Positions 23,143-34,800 of a stretch of DNA of 64,000 nucleotides are shown here, in pieces. Under the pieces are notes generated by a model. The model did no database searches. It was not told the origin of the DNA and saw nothing but the letters and a program-made list of their open reading frames with translations. The DNA comes from Zingiber officinale (Eukaryota > Streptophyta > Magnoliopsida > Zingiberales > Zingiberaceae). The stretch spans positions 96,889,712 to 96,953,711 of the forward strand of contig NC_055991.1 of assembly GCF_018446385.1 (NCBI RefSeq), written 5' to 3'. The position numbers were made by a program, and so were the translations under genes. Numbering within the stretch: position 1 is the stretch's first letter; every line of letters starts with the position of its first letter.

Positions 23143-24302
23143 GAATTTTAAAATTGTGCTTAATAGATTAGGAATTTTAAAATTATTTTCAAAAATAGGT
23201 ATTTTCAAATTCTAAGGTAAAATGCTTTCAAAATTTCCTATTTTTAGAATTTCAAAATAGTTTTAGCCTTAGACTAGAATAATTCCTTAGAAATCATGTT
23301 CCCCTAGGGCTAGTACTTGAGCATCTCACCAACACCCTAGGATTCCCTTGTTTATGATTGCCAAACATAGAAAGGGGTGAGATGCATAAGCAGATTGCCT
23401 GGACTTAAGATGCTTATGTCAGTGCATCAATATAAGTCTAGGCGTTAAATACCAAATAGATATTAATCAAGTTAAGTCATTCAGTTTAGTCAAACACTAC
23501 CTGATACTTAGACTTAACTTGACTAATCAAGTGAAAGCTGTTATCCTCTAAATAGTCAGTGAGTAGATAACTGGTTAGACAAATTTTATAATATCAGGTT
23601 CAGGGGGAGGATAACTATCTTTATACTTATCTTAAATTATTTCTTGCAAAATACCTCTTTTTAAATCAAGTCAAAACTAAGTATTTTAAAAAGTTATTTG
23701 AATTTTTCAAAATTAGTTTTGAAAGTTAAAATCATTTTTTGAAAATTAGCTTTACCTACAAATTTTAAACTTCTTTCAATTTTGAAAATAACAACTTCTA
23801 AACTTAGTTTTTGATTTAAACCTTCCAAACTTAATGTTAAAAAGTTATCTTTGAAAATTGGATTCTTCAGCTTTTGAAAATCATATTTAGAATTCAAAAC
23901 ACATTTTTGGAAATTGGTTTAAAAACATATTTTACTTAGCTTCAAAAGTTGGTTTGAAAATTAAATTTTACAAACTGAGTCTTGAAAAGATAAAATCTTA
24001 TTTAGTTTTGAAAGTTAAAAAGTTAATTCACTTTTCTATGTTTTACTCCCCCAAACTAACCTGACTTACATTTCCTTTACCTTGCATTCTTTAAAGTTAT
24101 CTTGCCATTCTATGTTTTTTTTTTATGAATGCCAAAGGGGGAGGGTTAGGTGGTTAAGTTAGTTAAAAAAATAAAAATAACAAAACTTAAAAGCTAACTT
24201 AACAACCTTAAGAACCTTAAGGTTAAGTACCTTATGCTTGTTTTTACTTGCATATCTATCACTAACTTAACCAAGTTGTCATTGCATCAAAAAGGGGGAG
24301 AT
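23143..24302 (+). other. 3' non-coding region and polypurine tract of D
   Basis: About 1.16 kb without a credible frame. It ends in AAAAGGGGGAGAT at 24290-24302, the polypurine tract that primes plus-strand DNA synthesis, directly before the LTR. GGGGGAGGATAAC (23604-23616) and GGGGGAGGGTTAGG (24137-24150) are further purine-rich stretches. Confidence 0.75.
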
Positions 24303-25561
24303 TGTTGGTACGATTAGCACTAACGGTCTAACTCAAGTTTTGATGAATGACAAAATAGGTTAAGTTAGTTTCGTTGTTATCTAACACTCTGAGCAAGTGT
24401 GTAGGAGAAATCCAGACAGGTCGACGGGCTGACCTGATGTCTGGCACGAAGCTCAGCTAGGTCGACGAGCCAACCGGATAGCTGGCACGAAGTCCAGCTA
24501 GGTCGACGGGCTAACCAGATAGCTAGTGCAAACTCCAGACGAGTCGAAGGGTTGACCGGACGTATGGCAGGTAAGTGGAGGTAAGTCACTAGAGGGGAGT
24601 GACTGTGAGGACGTGTTCCCGAGAAGGGAACTTAGGCGCCGACCCGACTTAGAACCATTTCGGAACTCTAAGTCGAGATCTTGACTAGATTCCAGTCTCG
24701 GTGAGATGGAATCTAATTAATATTCTGTTATGTTCTAACTCTGTTTTGCAGGAGACTAATATTTTTGTGCAGGGTTAGAACCGACCGGGATCGGTCAACC
24801 GAACGTTTGGATCGGTCGATCGAACCCCCAAGCAGTAGCTGATCAGAGCTCCAGTGGATGAACCGGGTTCAACTAGGGGATCGGTTGACCGAACATGGTT
24901 ATCAGTTGACCGAACCAAGGATGAGCGTTGACTGGATTAGGCCAGGTGGATTGGGTCAGAGCAGCTGATCGGTCGACCGAACCAAGGATAGAAGTTGACC
25001 AGATCAAAGCAGAGCGAGCAGATCAGATGTGGTGGAAGTCATCTGATCGGTCGACCGAACCGGGGATCGGTCGACCGAACCGGGGATCGGTCAACCGAAC
25101 CGGGGATCGGTCGACCGATCCGCTTCGGGTCAACACAGATCCCGATCTTCAAGGATCTGGATCAGTATTGCAGAGGCTATTAAAGGAGTCTCGAGGTGCA
25201 GCTTCAAAAGACAACTCAAACAGATCAATCGGTGATCTTTGATGCTGCTCACACTTCAACTATGCTCTGTCACTCCAATGAACCAAAGCTTCAAAAGTTC
25301 AGTGTTTCCTTTTCGTTGGTATACTTTACTATTTTCTAATTGTACTTCATCTTTGTAATCATTTACGAATTGATAGTGATTGCCCATCGGAAGCACCCTT
25401 GTGTGCGGGCCTTGGAGTAGGAGTCGCCAAAGGTTCCGAACTAAGTAAAAATCTTGGTGTCCTTTTTCTTGTGTCATTTATTCTTTTTCCGCTACATACT
25501 CTTTCAAAATTTCTAAATCACTATTCACCCCCCCCCTCTAGCGAAACTCTACAATCCAACA
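24303..25561 (+). repeat. 3' LTR of D (1259 bp)
   Basis: Same borders as the 5' LTR. Relative to it, this copy lost about 21 bp near 24984 and gained two 20-bp units at 25047-25118. There the palindrome TCGGTCGACCGA (one copy with a mismatch) stands four times at exact 20-bp spacing. Its TATA position reads TATTAAA. CAGGT follows at 25562-25566. Confidence 0.9.
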
Positions 25562-25835
25562 CAGGTGGCGGTGGTGCCGGGTACACCGCAGGCTCTGCTG
25601 GTGGAGGTATCGGGTTTGCCATGGGTGGTACAGTGTGTACGGTATGGGTGGGTACCTCCAACGAAGCCATCAGAGTCTGAGAGCCCGACGCACCCGTAGT
25701 ATATTGAGTCTGTCCCTGACCGACAGACTCAAATCTAGTAAGGATCTCTGGCGAGTCCGTTGCTAGAGATTCTAAAGTCCTCTTACGTGGTCGTCCAGCA
25801 CCACGTCTCGCAGCTACTCGTGTAGATCTTCTCAT
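25562..25835 (-). pseudogene. N-terminal gag fragment of G1, cut off by element D
   Basis: The frame starts at the ATG at 25835 with MRRSTRVAARRGAGRPRKR, a basic start, and continues into a proline- and alanine-rich region. It is broken exactly at the CAGGT target-site duplication of element D. The downstream part resumes at 15804 with the same proline-rich composition. The start lies about 240 bp after the G1 primer-binding site. Confidence 0.8.
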
Positions 25836-26071
25836 ATCTGTTAAGTTATACCATAGATATTACTATAAGTAACAAAATTATAAAATTACCTCTTTTTTTT
25901 CCTATTTACCGTCAAGAGATTTTCCGTCGCTGCCCAGTCCCCATATATAATCTCGGAATCCCGTATGAGAAGATTGACGGAAATTCGTACAAATCCAAAA
26001 CAAAATTCCAAAACATAATCATAACAGAAATCCTACAAATCCGAAAATACCAGTTTGACTCGCAAACCGAG

Positions 26072-26083
26072 CTCTGATACCAA
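26072..26083 (-). promoter_or_regulatory. Primer-binding site of G1 (initiator tRNA-Met type)
   Basis: The minus strand reads TGGTATCAGAGC, complementary to the 3' end of plant initiator tRNA-Met. This is the usual primer for minus-strand DNA synthesis in these elements. The adjacent LTR end (CGTAACA) that should precede it is missing. Confidence 0.8.
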
Positions 26084-26130
26084 AAATATTGGTATCAAAT
26101 TAACACGCAAAACCAAAATATGAAAACCAA
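26084..26130. other. Rearrangement junction between G1 and element A
   Basis: G1 ends at its primer-binding site and homology to the LTR of A starts near 26131. The 8-bp sequence GATACCAA (26076-26083), part of the primer-binding site, is followed after five bases by its exact reverse complement TTGGTATC (26089-26096). The remaining 35 bp match neither element by eye. A deletion that removed the G1 5' LTR and the outer part of the A LTR best explains the site. Confidence 0.6.
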
Positions 26131-26734
26131 GCATGATAATCCTACAGGGTTTACAAGATAATCCTTATGAGCTCCTCAAGGGGATATCATCAACCTAGAT
26201 TACTAGGACGCAGTTTCACTCTATAATCAACAACACACCATATAAATAATATCATTTCCCAACTTATCGGGCCTATTGATTTAACGAGCTAAATCACACT
26301 CTTTGATAAATTAAAGAAATAAATATTAAATATATGTACTTGTTATTATATCATGATTAAGAGTACGCACTTCCATAATAACAGAGGTTTTGTTCTTTAA
26401 TATAGTCAGTATAAAAAGAAATTACCTCAAATGGTCTTGCTTAATACACTCATAGTGTACTGGTGTAATTTATTAGTCAAGATAAACTAATACCTAATTA
26501 CACTACAACCACTCCAATGGTTTGTCCCATTCCATCTTGGTTGTGAGCAACTGTTTATAATTTATAAGGAACTGATAACATGAACTTCTGTGTGTCTCCT
26601 CACACTATGTTATCTACAATATAAATTAAACGGACAACTGCACATAGCATAATTGTAGACATTTGACCAATGTGATTCTTATTTCAAAATAAATGTTTAT
26701 ACAAAAAACTAGACTTTTAGTATACACTCTAACA
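26131..26734 (-). repeat. Truncated 3' LTR of A (about 604 bp)
   Basis: Closely matches 52225-52808 (5' LTR of A), including ACTATGTTATCTACAAT / ACTATATTATCTACAAT. The boundary with the internal part follows a purine tract (minus strand GTATAAGTGGGAGAT). About 1.85 kb of the LTR is missing at the low-coordinate side. Confidence 0.85.
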
Positions 26735-26756
26735 ATCTCCCACTTATACTAAAAGA

Positions 26757-29345
26757 CTATGCTGCCATAAACGCTGCCATACATCTGATTCTCATCCCTT
26801 CAATATGCCGATCAAAAGCTTTCGTCGGAAGGGCCTTAGTGAAAGGATCTGCTAGGTTATCTGCTGATGCAATCTTGGTGATAATAACTTCTCCTCATTT
26901 TACGATGTCTCATATCAGGTGGTACTTGCGCTCAATGTGTTTACTCGCCTTATGGGCTCGTGGTTCCTTCAAGTTTGCTACTACATCGCTATTATCACAA
27001 TAAATTGTGATAAGTTTGGACAAACCAGGAATCACATCTAAGTCCATCAAACAGTTCCTGAGCCATACAGCTTCTTTGGCTGCCTCAGAGGCTGCCACAT
27101 ACTCAGCTTCCATGGTTGAGTCTGAAACACATTTCTGCTTAACACTCCTCCATGCTATGGCTCGACCTCCTAAAGTAAACACATAGCCTGATGTAGACTT
27201 ACTATTATCCCTATCTGATTGGAAATCAGAATCTGTGTAACTCATAGGGAGCAAATCATCTGCTTGGTAAACTAGCATATCATCTCTAGTCTTCTGAGAT
27301 ACTTTAATATATGCTTTACGGCAGTCCAATGTCCCTGTCCTGGATTACTTTAATATCTGCTAACCATGCCCACGACAAAACAGATATCCGGTCTCGTGCA
27401 TAACATAACATACATTAGGCTTCCTACAGCTGAAGCATAAGGAACTGCCTTCATTTCTTCTATCTTTTTTGATGTCTTCGGAGACATCTCTTTAGATAAA
27501 GATACTCCATGCCTAAAAGGTAGAAAACCTTTCTTGGAGTCTTGCATGCTAAAACGAGCTAGGATCGTATTGGTATATGAAGCTTGGGATAAGCACAACA
27601 TTCTTTTCTTGCGATCCCTTATTACTTTGATCCTGATAATATGTGCACATTCTCCCAAGTCCTTCATATCAAATTGCTTGGATAACCATACCCTTACTTT
27701 CGACAACACTTTGATATTGTTTCCAACTAACAAAATGCCATCTACGTATAGTACAAGAAATACCACCACGTTTCCATCTCACTTCTTGTATACACAAGAC
27801 TCATCCGGACACTGAATAAATCCATAAGACTAGATTACTTCATTAAACTGGATGTTCCAAGACCTTGAAGTTTGCTTCAATCCATAAATAGACCGATTGG
27901 GCTTACATACTAGATGCTCTTTGCCCTTTACAATAAACCCTTCTGGTTGCTTCATATGGATGTTTTCTTCAAGACTTTCGTTAAGGAAATTTGTCTTGAC
28001 ATCCATTTGCCAAACCTCATAATCCATATGAGCAGCAATAGATAAGAGTATCCAGATAGACTTTAAGCATAGCTACTGGAGAAAAAGTTTTCTCATAATC
28101 GATTTCCTCTTTCTGAGTATACCCCTTCGCAACAAGCCTTGCTTTGAAGGTTTCCACCTTCCCGTCTATCTCTCTTTTCCTTTTGTAGATCCATTTGCAT
28201 CCAATAGTTTTTACACTATTTGATGGTTCTACTAGATCCCAGACTTTGTTAGAATACATAAATTCTATTTCTGAATTCATTGCTCTTTGCCAAGATGCTG
28301 CATCTTTATCTTGGAGTGCCTCGTTATATGTTCGGGGATCAGGTTCATGTTTACCTGGGATCAAGTCCGAAAACTCCCCCAAAAACATGAATCTTTCAGG
28401 TTACCTCACAACCCTCCCACTACGATAAGACACTGTCTGTAGTTGTGTATCATTTGTGATACGTGTTACAGTTTCTTGTGATATTTCATCTTGTACTATT
28501 GGTACTAAAGTAGATGTGTCCTCTCTTATTTCTTCTAGAAAAATTTTACTCATGGGCTTATGGTTTATTACATAGTCTTCTTCTAAAAATTGAGCATTCG
28601 TGCAAACAATGACCTTCTGATCTTTAGGACTATAAAACAAACTACCTTTCGTTCCTTTGGGATAACCTATAAATAGGCGAACTTCTGTACGAGACTCTAA
28701 CTTATCAGTATCTCCCTTCAGTACATGTGCTGGACTACCCCATATCTGAATATGACTCACACTAGGCTTACGCCCATTCCACAATTCCATGGGACTAGAG
28801 GGTACTGATTTAAAAGATACCAGGTTCAGAATGTACACTGTCATTTCTAAAGCATATCTCTAGAATGAATTTGGTAATTCTGAATAACTTATCACCATAA
28901 GAGTCCTATTCCTTCATTCTGCTACACCATTCTGTTGGGGTGTACCAGGTGCAGACAATTGGGATTAAATCCCAACCTCCGATAAGTAATTCCTAAACTC
29001 TCCTGAGAGGTACTCACCACCACGATCAGACCGTAGTATCTTGATATTTTTACCGAGACGTTTCTCCACATCAGCCTTGTACTCTTTGAACTTATCAAAG
29101 TACTCAGACTTGCGGCGCAACAAGTAAATGTACCCATATCTCGAATAGTAATATATAAAAGTGATGAAATATTCGAAACCACCTCTCGCCTGGATAGTCA
29201 TAGGTCCACACAAATCAGAATGAACCAATTCCAACACATCATTTGCTATATACCCCTCGGCCTTAAAAGGTCTCTTGGTCATTTCTCCTTCCAAGCAAGA
29301 TTCGCAAGTTGGAAAGTTTTCCAACACTAATGAACCCAAGAGTCC
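26757..29345 (-). pseudogene. Decayed integrase, RT and RNase H of element A
   Basis: Integrase (29345 to about 28400) has the finger end CESCLEGEMTKR, catalytic HSDLCGP and RSDRGGEY, and FITFIYYYSRYG where the family normally has an IDD(Y/F)SR motif. RT (28390-27350) has GCKWIYKRKR, RLVAKGYTQKEEIDYEKTFSP and YGLKQTSRSW. Its active site reads YVDG rather than YVDD (27737-27748). RNase H has SYTDSDFQSDRDNSKSTSG and HIERKYHLI, and the C-terminus ends at the TAG at 26757. Several stops and frameshifts separate the pieces. It joins the N-terminal half at 38743, interrupted by element B. Confidence 0.85.
29341..29345. repeat. Target-site duplication of B, left copy (AGTCC)
   Basis: AGTCC precedes TGTAACAACCC here and follows GATCGCTACA at 38743-38747. 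Confidence 0.95.
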
Positions 29346-31626
29346 TGTAACAACCCAAATTTCCTCATTTCAAGTCCTAATAGTACTTAAAAATATTTAG
29401 AAATGCTTTAGAAATATTCTAGAGATTTTTAGAAATTTTAAGAATATTTTTATGTAATTTTCGGAGTTCGTTTGGTATTTTTACCAAAAGAAACGAATTT
29501 GAGGCAAAAAGAGGTCGGGCCGAGGTTCGAACCGGAGACCTCTAGTTAAGCAAAGTCTTAAGTTATTTCGGATGACCAGGAACCCAGCAGGGTCGTGCTG
29601 ATAAAATAGATAGCGAAATTAATTTAAGGGATAACAGAGAACAGAATACCCAAAATATAAAAAGGGATAAGTTAAGAGAGGAATTAGGTTTTCTTTTCTC
29701 TTGTCCGATATTTTTTTTCCTCCTCCTCTCGCGCGTGGCGTCGGTCTCTGCTTAGGCGGAAACGAAGAAGAAGGCTAGGGCTTCGTCTCCGGCTGCCGGC
29801 CAAGGGGAAATTCTGTGAGTTCTTCACCGATTTGAGACTCTCTCATCAAGGAGAGCCCGTAGGCATGAAGAAGAGGCCGAAATTTTGAGCTCTCCGAAAC
29901 CCTAGAAGCCTATCTCGCCTGTGAGTCAAGGAAATTTGTAAGTACTTCTCACCTGCAGTAGGAGTAGCTCTCGGATTCTTGTTCTTCTTGTTTTTCTTCG
30001 AAGCATACTGTAAGGAGCGGTGCTTTTGAAGCGTGCTGCCGTGAATCTCAAAGGAAGAAAATAAATTGTGTAGTTTAGGCATGTGATTTGGATTTCTTCA
30101 TGCCCGGTAATTAGAATTTCATATTTCAAGCTTTATTTTTCTGTTTGTGACCTTGATGTGCAGTCCGGGTGGTGCTGTAAAAGGGGCACGAGCAGCTCCC
30201 TTTGGAGGTTGCTGTGCAACTCGGGTTGTGCTGAAAAAGCGGCACGAGCAGCTCCCTTTGGAGTTGGTTGTGCAGTTTGGGTTGTGCTATGAGAGGGGCA
30301 TGAACAGCCTTACTGCTTATTTTCGGTTTGTGTATCCATTGAATATGAACAGTTTTTTTTAGCTTGCTGTTAATTTCCAAGGTATTCTTCTATTAGAAAT
30401 ATTAACAAGTAACAAGTATTTTATTTGAAGAGGCTAGTACCCGACTTCCGAGGTTGTCGTTAAATAAATCCAGGTGACCGGTTCCGAGGTCTCGGCCCTG
30501 GTAAGACCAAGGTCTTCACCCTCGTAGAACTGGTGGTTCGCCACCTCAGTCTCTATTAGGGAGCGCGCTTTGGTACTACGCCTGGGCCCAAGAGAAGCTT
30601 ATAATTATTTTGAAGTAATAAAAGTATAAACTTAGAACAAATAAAACAAGCTTTATATAGGTATGTAAATTCCAGCAAGTTTAATTTGTTTTGGAGCTTG
30701 CTGTACAGTTTAGTTGCTTTGGAGCTTGCTGTGAAGTTTAGTTTGTTGGGAGCTTGCTGTGCAGTTTCGGTTAGTTCTAGGAAAGGGGCACGGGCAGCTT
30801 CCTTTAGAGATCACTGTGCAGTTTTGGTTTGTGCTATGAAGTAGGCATGAATAGCTTTACTTTTGGGAGTGTTCTGTTGGATTTCCGTGGCTTAATTAGA
30901 CCCTTTTGTTATCAAATGTTTAACATGCTGTTAGATTCCCTTGGTCATTGATTCTTTATCATGCAGTTCTATTTTATTTTAGTTTAGCATGTCAGTTTCA
31001 GATTTTATAGAAGCATTTCAGATGTAACTTTTCAGTAAGCATTCAGTTTTAGTTTTGTTGTATGTATATATATATGTATATGCACATTGAGTTTTGTGAG
31101 TAGACAGCACTTACTAAGCATTCGCTTGTAGTTGTATTTCCTCTTACTGCAGATAAAGGAAAAGGAAAGTTATAGTGAAGGAAGGTGACAAGGAGGTACG
31201 GGATGGATGTGTGATGTCTGGACTATGGAAGCCTTGGGACCTTGCTAAAGAATTTATTAAGATTTTGTATTTAGACTGGTTGTGAAATTTAGGTGGATTA
31301 AGTCCTTCTTGCATTGTTGGAATCATTCTTTCATGTTGATGGTTTATTCATAGAATATTTTTATGTATTTAGAATTCTTTCATTTAAATTTCTATGCACA
31401 TTAGTTCCATTATTTGAGTTGTATCACTGTTGCATGCATGTGCAGATTGATATATTTTAGTTGTGAACAAATGTTTGAGTAGGGTGTTGAGTAATTGTAT
31501 GTTTCGAGTTTTCATAGAGTACTAAGTATTACTATCAATATGTGAACAACACTAGTTAAGTAAAGTTTATAGTTAAGTAACGTCCCACTCTCATAGACTA
31601 GTAGAGAGGAGGGTGGGGTCGCTACA
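29346..31626 (+). repeat. 5' LTR of B (2281 bp)
   Basis: Starts TGTAACAACCC and ends GGTCGCTACA. It holds a minisatellite of about 55 bp (30168-30310, around GGGGCACGAGCAGCTCCC) in two full units and a partial one. The initiator tRNA-Met primer-binding site follows immediately. Confidence 0.92.
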
Positions 31627-31628
31627 GC

Positions 31629-31640
31629 TGGTATCAGAGC
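31629..31640 (+). promoter_or_regulatory. Primer-binding site of B
   Basis: TGGTATCAGAGC lies two bases after the LTR end and matches initiator tRNA-Met. Confidence 0.9.
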
Positions 31641-31885
31641 AGTTCTCATTCTCCAGCATCACACACACATCAGCATCAGCCTTGTCGTCTTCAAGTAAGA
31701 AAGTACTTAAATTCTTTTATTTAATATGTCTTTCCTTATTATTTGCAGTAAAGAGAAATCCTTAGAAGTATTTGCTTATATGTGCTTAAGTGAGATAAAA
31801 GTTCTTGTTTTGTTTTTCTATGTTTTTTTATATATGTTTAGAGGGTATAGAGACGATTTCAGGTTTTCTCTCTCTGCATGACTAG

Positions 31886-34800
31886 ATGGCAAGAAGAGGG
31901 CGTCCTCGTACCGCTCATACTGAGGACCGGACTCAGGAGAACGAAGAGCCCAGAACAACTGAACTTGATCTCTCTGAAGTTGTTGCTCAACTTCAGAGAC
32001 AAGTAGCAGAGCGGCAACAAGTGATTGTCAATCTGATGGCTAATCGGCAACTAGTACCTCCCACTCCCCCAACTATAAATGTGGATACCCCGGTGGTGAC
32101 TGAGGTTCCACCAGCTGCCCTGGAAGTCGCCACAGCACCTAAAAGACAAGAAGCATATCTGATACAATGGCTGAAGCTGAAGCCAGAAAGTTTCTCAGGC
32201 ACGACTGAGCCCTGGGATGCTCAGGCTTGGTTCAAGACACTAGAGAGCACAATGGAGCTTCTTGACTGGCCAGAAGTCGAGAAGGTCAAGTGTGCCTCCT
32301 TCTGCCTATCTGGAGATGCTCGTATGTGGTGGGAGAGAGTTAAGAGCAAGAGAGCAACCAACCAGATGAGCAGGGATGACTTCGAGACAGAGTTTCACGA
32401 AGAATTCTTCCGCCAACGGATCACCAATAAACATTATGAGGAGTTTATAAAATTCAGACAGGGTTACCTGTCAGTAGAAGAAGCAGTCAAGAGATTCAAC
32501 AGGCTAGCTCGTCACTGCCCAGAGCTAGTAAGTACAGAGAAATAACACTTAACGTGAGTAGTGGAACTCACCAACCACAGACTGGTGAAGAGCTGGTCAG
32601 CAGAGCATTAGTCGTTGAGCACTATCTGAACAGCATCAAGGCACAACAAACGCAACTCAAGCCAGTCAAGATGGAGGACAAGACAGCAGAGAATCAGAAA
32701 CCCCAGGCAAGTAAGCAAAACTGGAAGGGCAAAGATAACAAAAGGAAACGATGGAATACAGGAGGCAGCCAAAATGGAGGTCCAGTAGACAAGTAGGCCC
32801 AGTTCCCTCCCTGCCCTAAATGTGGGAGACTACATCCAGGAGCCTGTCTTGTGGGTATGACTTGATGTTATTTGTGTGGTTAAGAAGGACACCTGGCTAA
32901 GGCGTGTCCTAACAAGCTCAAAGCACCTCAGCAACAGGCAGCGCAATATGGGAACAAGCCTCAGTTACACTACATGCCTGCAACTCTGGACGGACCTCAG
33001 CTCAGTCAAGGAAGGTTGGAAGCCCCACCAGTTCCAGCCAGTGCCAGGGTATTCTCCCTCATTAAAGAGGAAGTTGCTAGTGCCTCCACGGTCGTAACAG
33101 GTCAAGTAGTTATTTTTCAGCATTTAGCTACTGTACTATTTGACACTGGGGTGACTCATTCTTTTATATCAGTACCCTTTGCCAAGGAATCTCAGGTGCC
33201 TACAGAGAGCATAAACTCCAAGTTCTTGACAACCCTACCTTCTGGGGAAATCATGGAGTCCAACCAGTGGCTTCGGTGGACTGCCGCAGAAGGAAAGTGA
33301 TTTTCAGCCCAGAAGGTGAACCATCCTTTGAGTTTATGGGAGTGACGAAGAGGAAGACTCAAAAATTCCTCTCTTCCCTAACAGCTCACCAAATGTTAGC
33401 TAAAGGGTGTACTGGTTTTTTGGCGTACATTGTGAATGCAGAAGAACAAAAAGGACCCAAGCAGGAAGATGTTCGGGTAGTCTGTGAGTATCCAGAGGTA
33501 TTTCCAGAAGAGCTACCTGGACTACCTCCCAACAAAGAAGTAGAGTTTGAAATTGAGTTAGTTCCTAGCATCGGTCCAATTTCCAAAGCTCCATACCGGA
33601 TGTCTCCAACAGAGCTGAAAGAACTACAAGAACAACTCCAGGAGCTGCTTGACAAAGGTTTCATCCGCCCTAGTCATTCACCATGGGGAGCTCCAGTGTT
33701 GTTTGTTAAGAAGAAAGATGGATCTATGCGGATGTTCATAGATTATAGAGTGTTGAACAAAGTGACAATTAAGAACAAGTACCCCCTTCCCAGAATAAAT
33801 GATCTATTTGATCAGTTAAGGGGGGCAATAGTGTTCTCTAAGATAGACCTGCGCTCTGGATACTATCAGTTGAAAGTGAAAGAAAGTGATATACCCAGAA
33901 TAGCTTTCAGGACCAGATATGGACACTACGAGTTTGTAGTCATGCCTTTTGGAGTGACTAATGCACCTGCGGTCTTCATGGACTTAATGAACAGAGTGTT
34001 CAGAGAATACCTTGACAAGTTTGTCATCGTGTTCATTGACAACATTCTGATCTATTCAAGAACCCCAGAGGAGCATGACACGCACTTGAGAATAGTACTG
34101 CAGACCCTTCAGCAAAAGCAGCTTTATGCCAAATTCTCAAATTACGAGTTCTGGTTAGATCAGGTGGCATTTCTAGGTCACATCATCTCTAAAGAATGTA
34201 TCCAGGTGGATCTTGTCAAAATAGAAGCGGTCAACAACTGGTGTAGACCCAAGAACGCCAGGGAGATCAGAAGCTTCCTTGGTTTAGCAGGATATTACAG
34301 GAAATTCGTAGAGGACTTTTCCAAGATAGTCTCTCCACTAACAGCCCTAACTAGGAAGAACAAGAAGTTTGAATGGTCAGACAAATGTGAGCAAAGTTTC
34401 CAGGCCTTGAAGAAAAGACTGACCAGTGCTCCCGTTCTGACTGTTCCAGAGAGTGGCAAGAGTTTTGACATCTACAGTGATGCTTCCAAGATGGGCCTTG
34501 GAGCTGTACTCATACAAGAGGGGAAGGTTATAGCTTATGCTTCCAGACAACTCAAAGACTATGAGAAGAACTACCCCACTCATGATCTTGAGCTGGCAGC
34601 TGTGGTCTTTGCACTGAAACTCTGGCGACATTATTTGTATGGAGTTCAGTACAGAATCTTCACCGACCATTAGAGCTTGAAGTATTTCTTTACTCAGAAA
34701 GACTTAAACATGAGACAGCGCAGGTGGCTAGAGTTAGCTAAAGATTATGACTGTGAAATCCTCTACCATCTAGGTAAAGCGAACAAAGTGGCGGATGCAC

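Larger units (their letters stand above)
15810..25561 (+). mobile_element. Ty1/copia SIRE-type element D, nested in G1
   Basis: A full-length element of 9.75 kb with TGTTGG...CCAACA LTRs, flanked by perfect CAGGT duplications at 15805-15809 and 25562-25566. Order: LTR, primer-binding site, gag, AT-rich spacer, protease, integrase, RT, RNase H, long 3' non-coding part, polypurine tract, LTR. The order integrase then RT defines Ty1/copia. Gag size and the wording of the integrase and protease regions resemble the SIRE/Maximus lineage. No envelope-like frame was seen. The gag frame is intact but pol carries stops, so it is not autonomous now. Confidence 0.92.
7885..26083 (-). mobile_element. Ty3-type chromovirus G1 (Tekay/Del-like), split by element D, 5' LTR missing
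   Basis: Going down the minus strand, the element runs: primer-binding site, gag N-terminus (25835-25562), interruption by element D, rest of gag, protease, reverse transcriptase, RNase H, integrase, chromodomain, polypurine tract, then a 2.86-kb 3' LTR. The 5' LTR that should lie right of the primer-binding site is absent. LTR-like sequence of element A begins about 50 bp away instead, so the 5' end was lost by deletion or rearrangement. A target-site duplication cannot be tested. Coding frames are full of stops and shifts. Confidence 0.85.
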
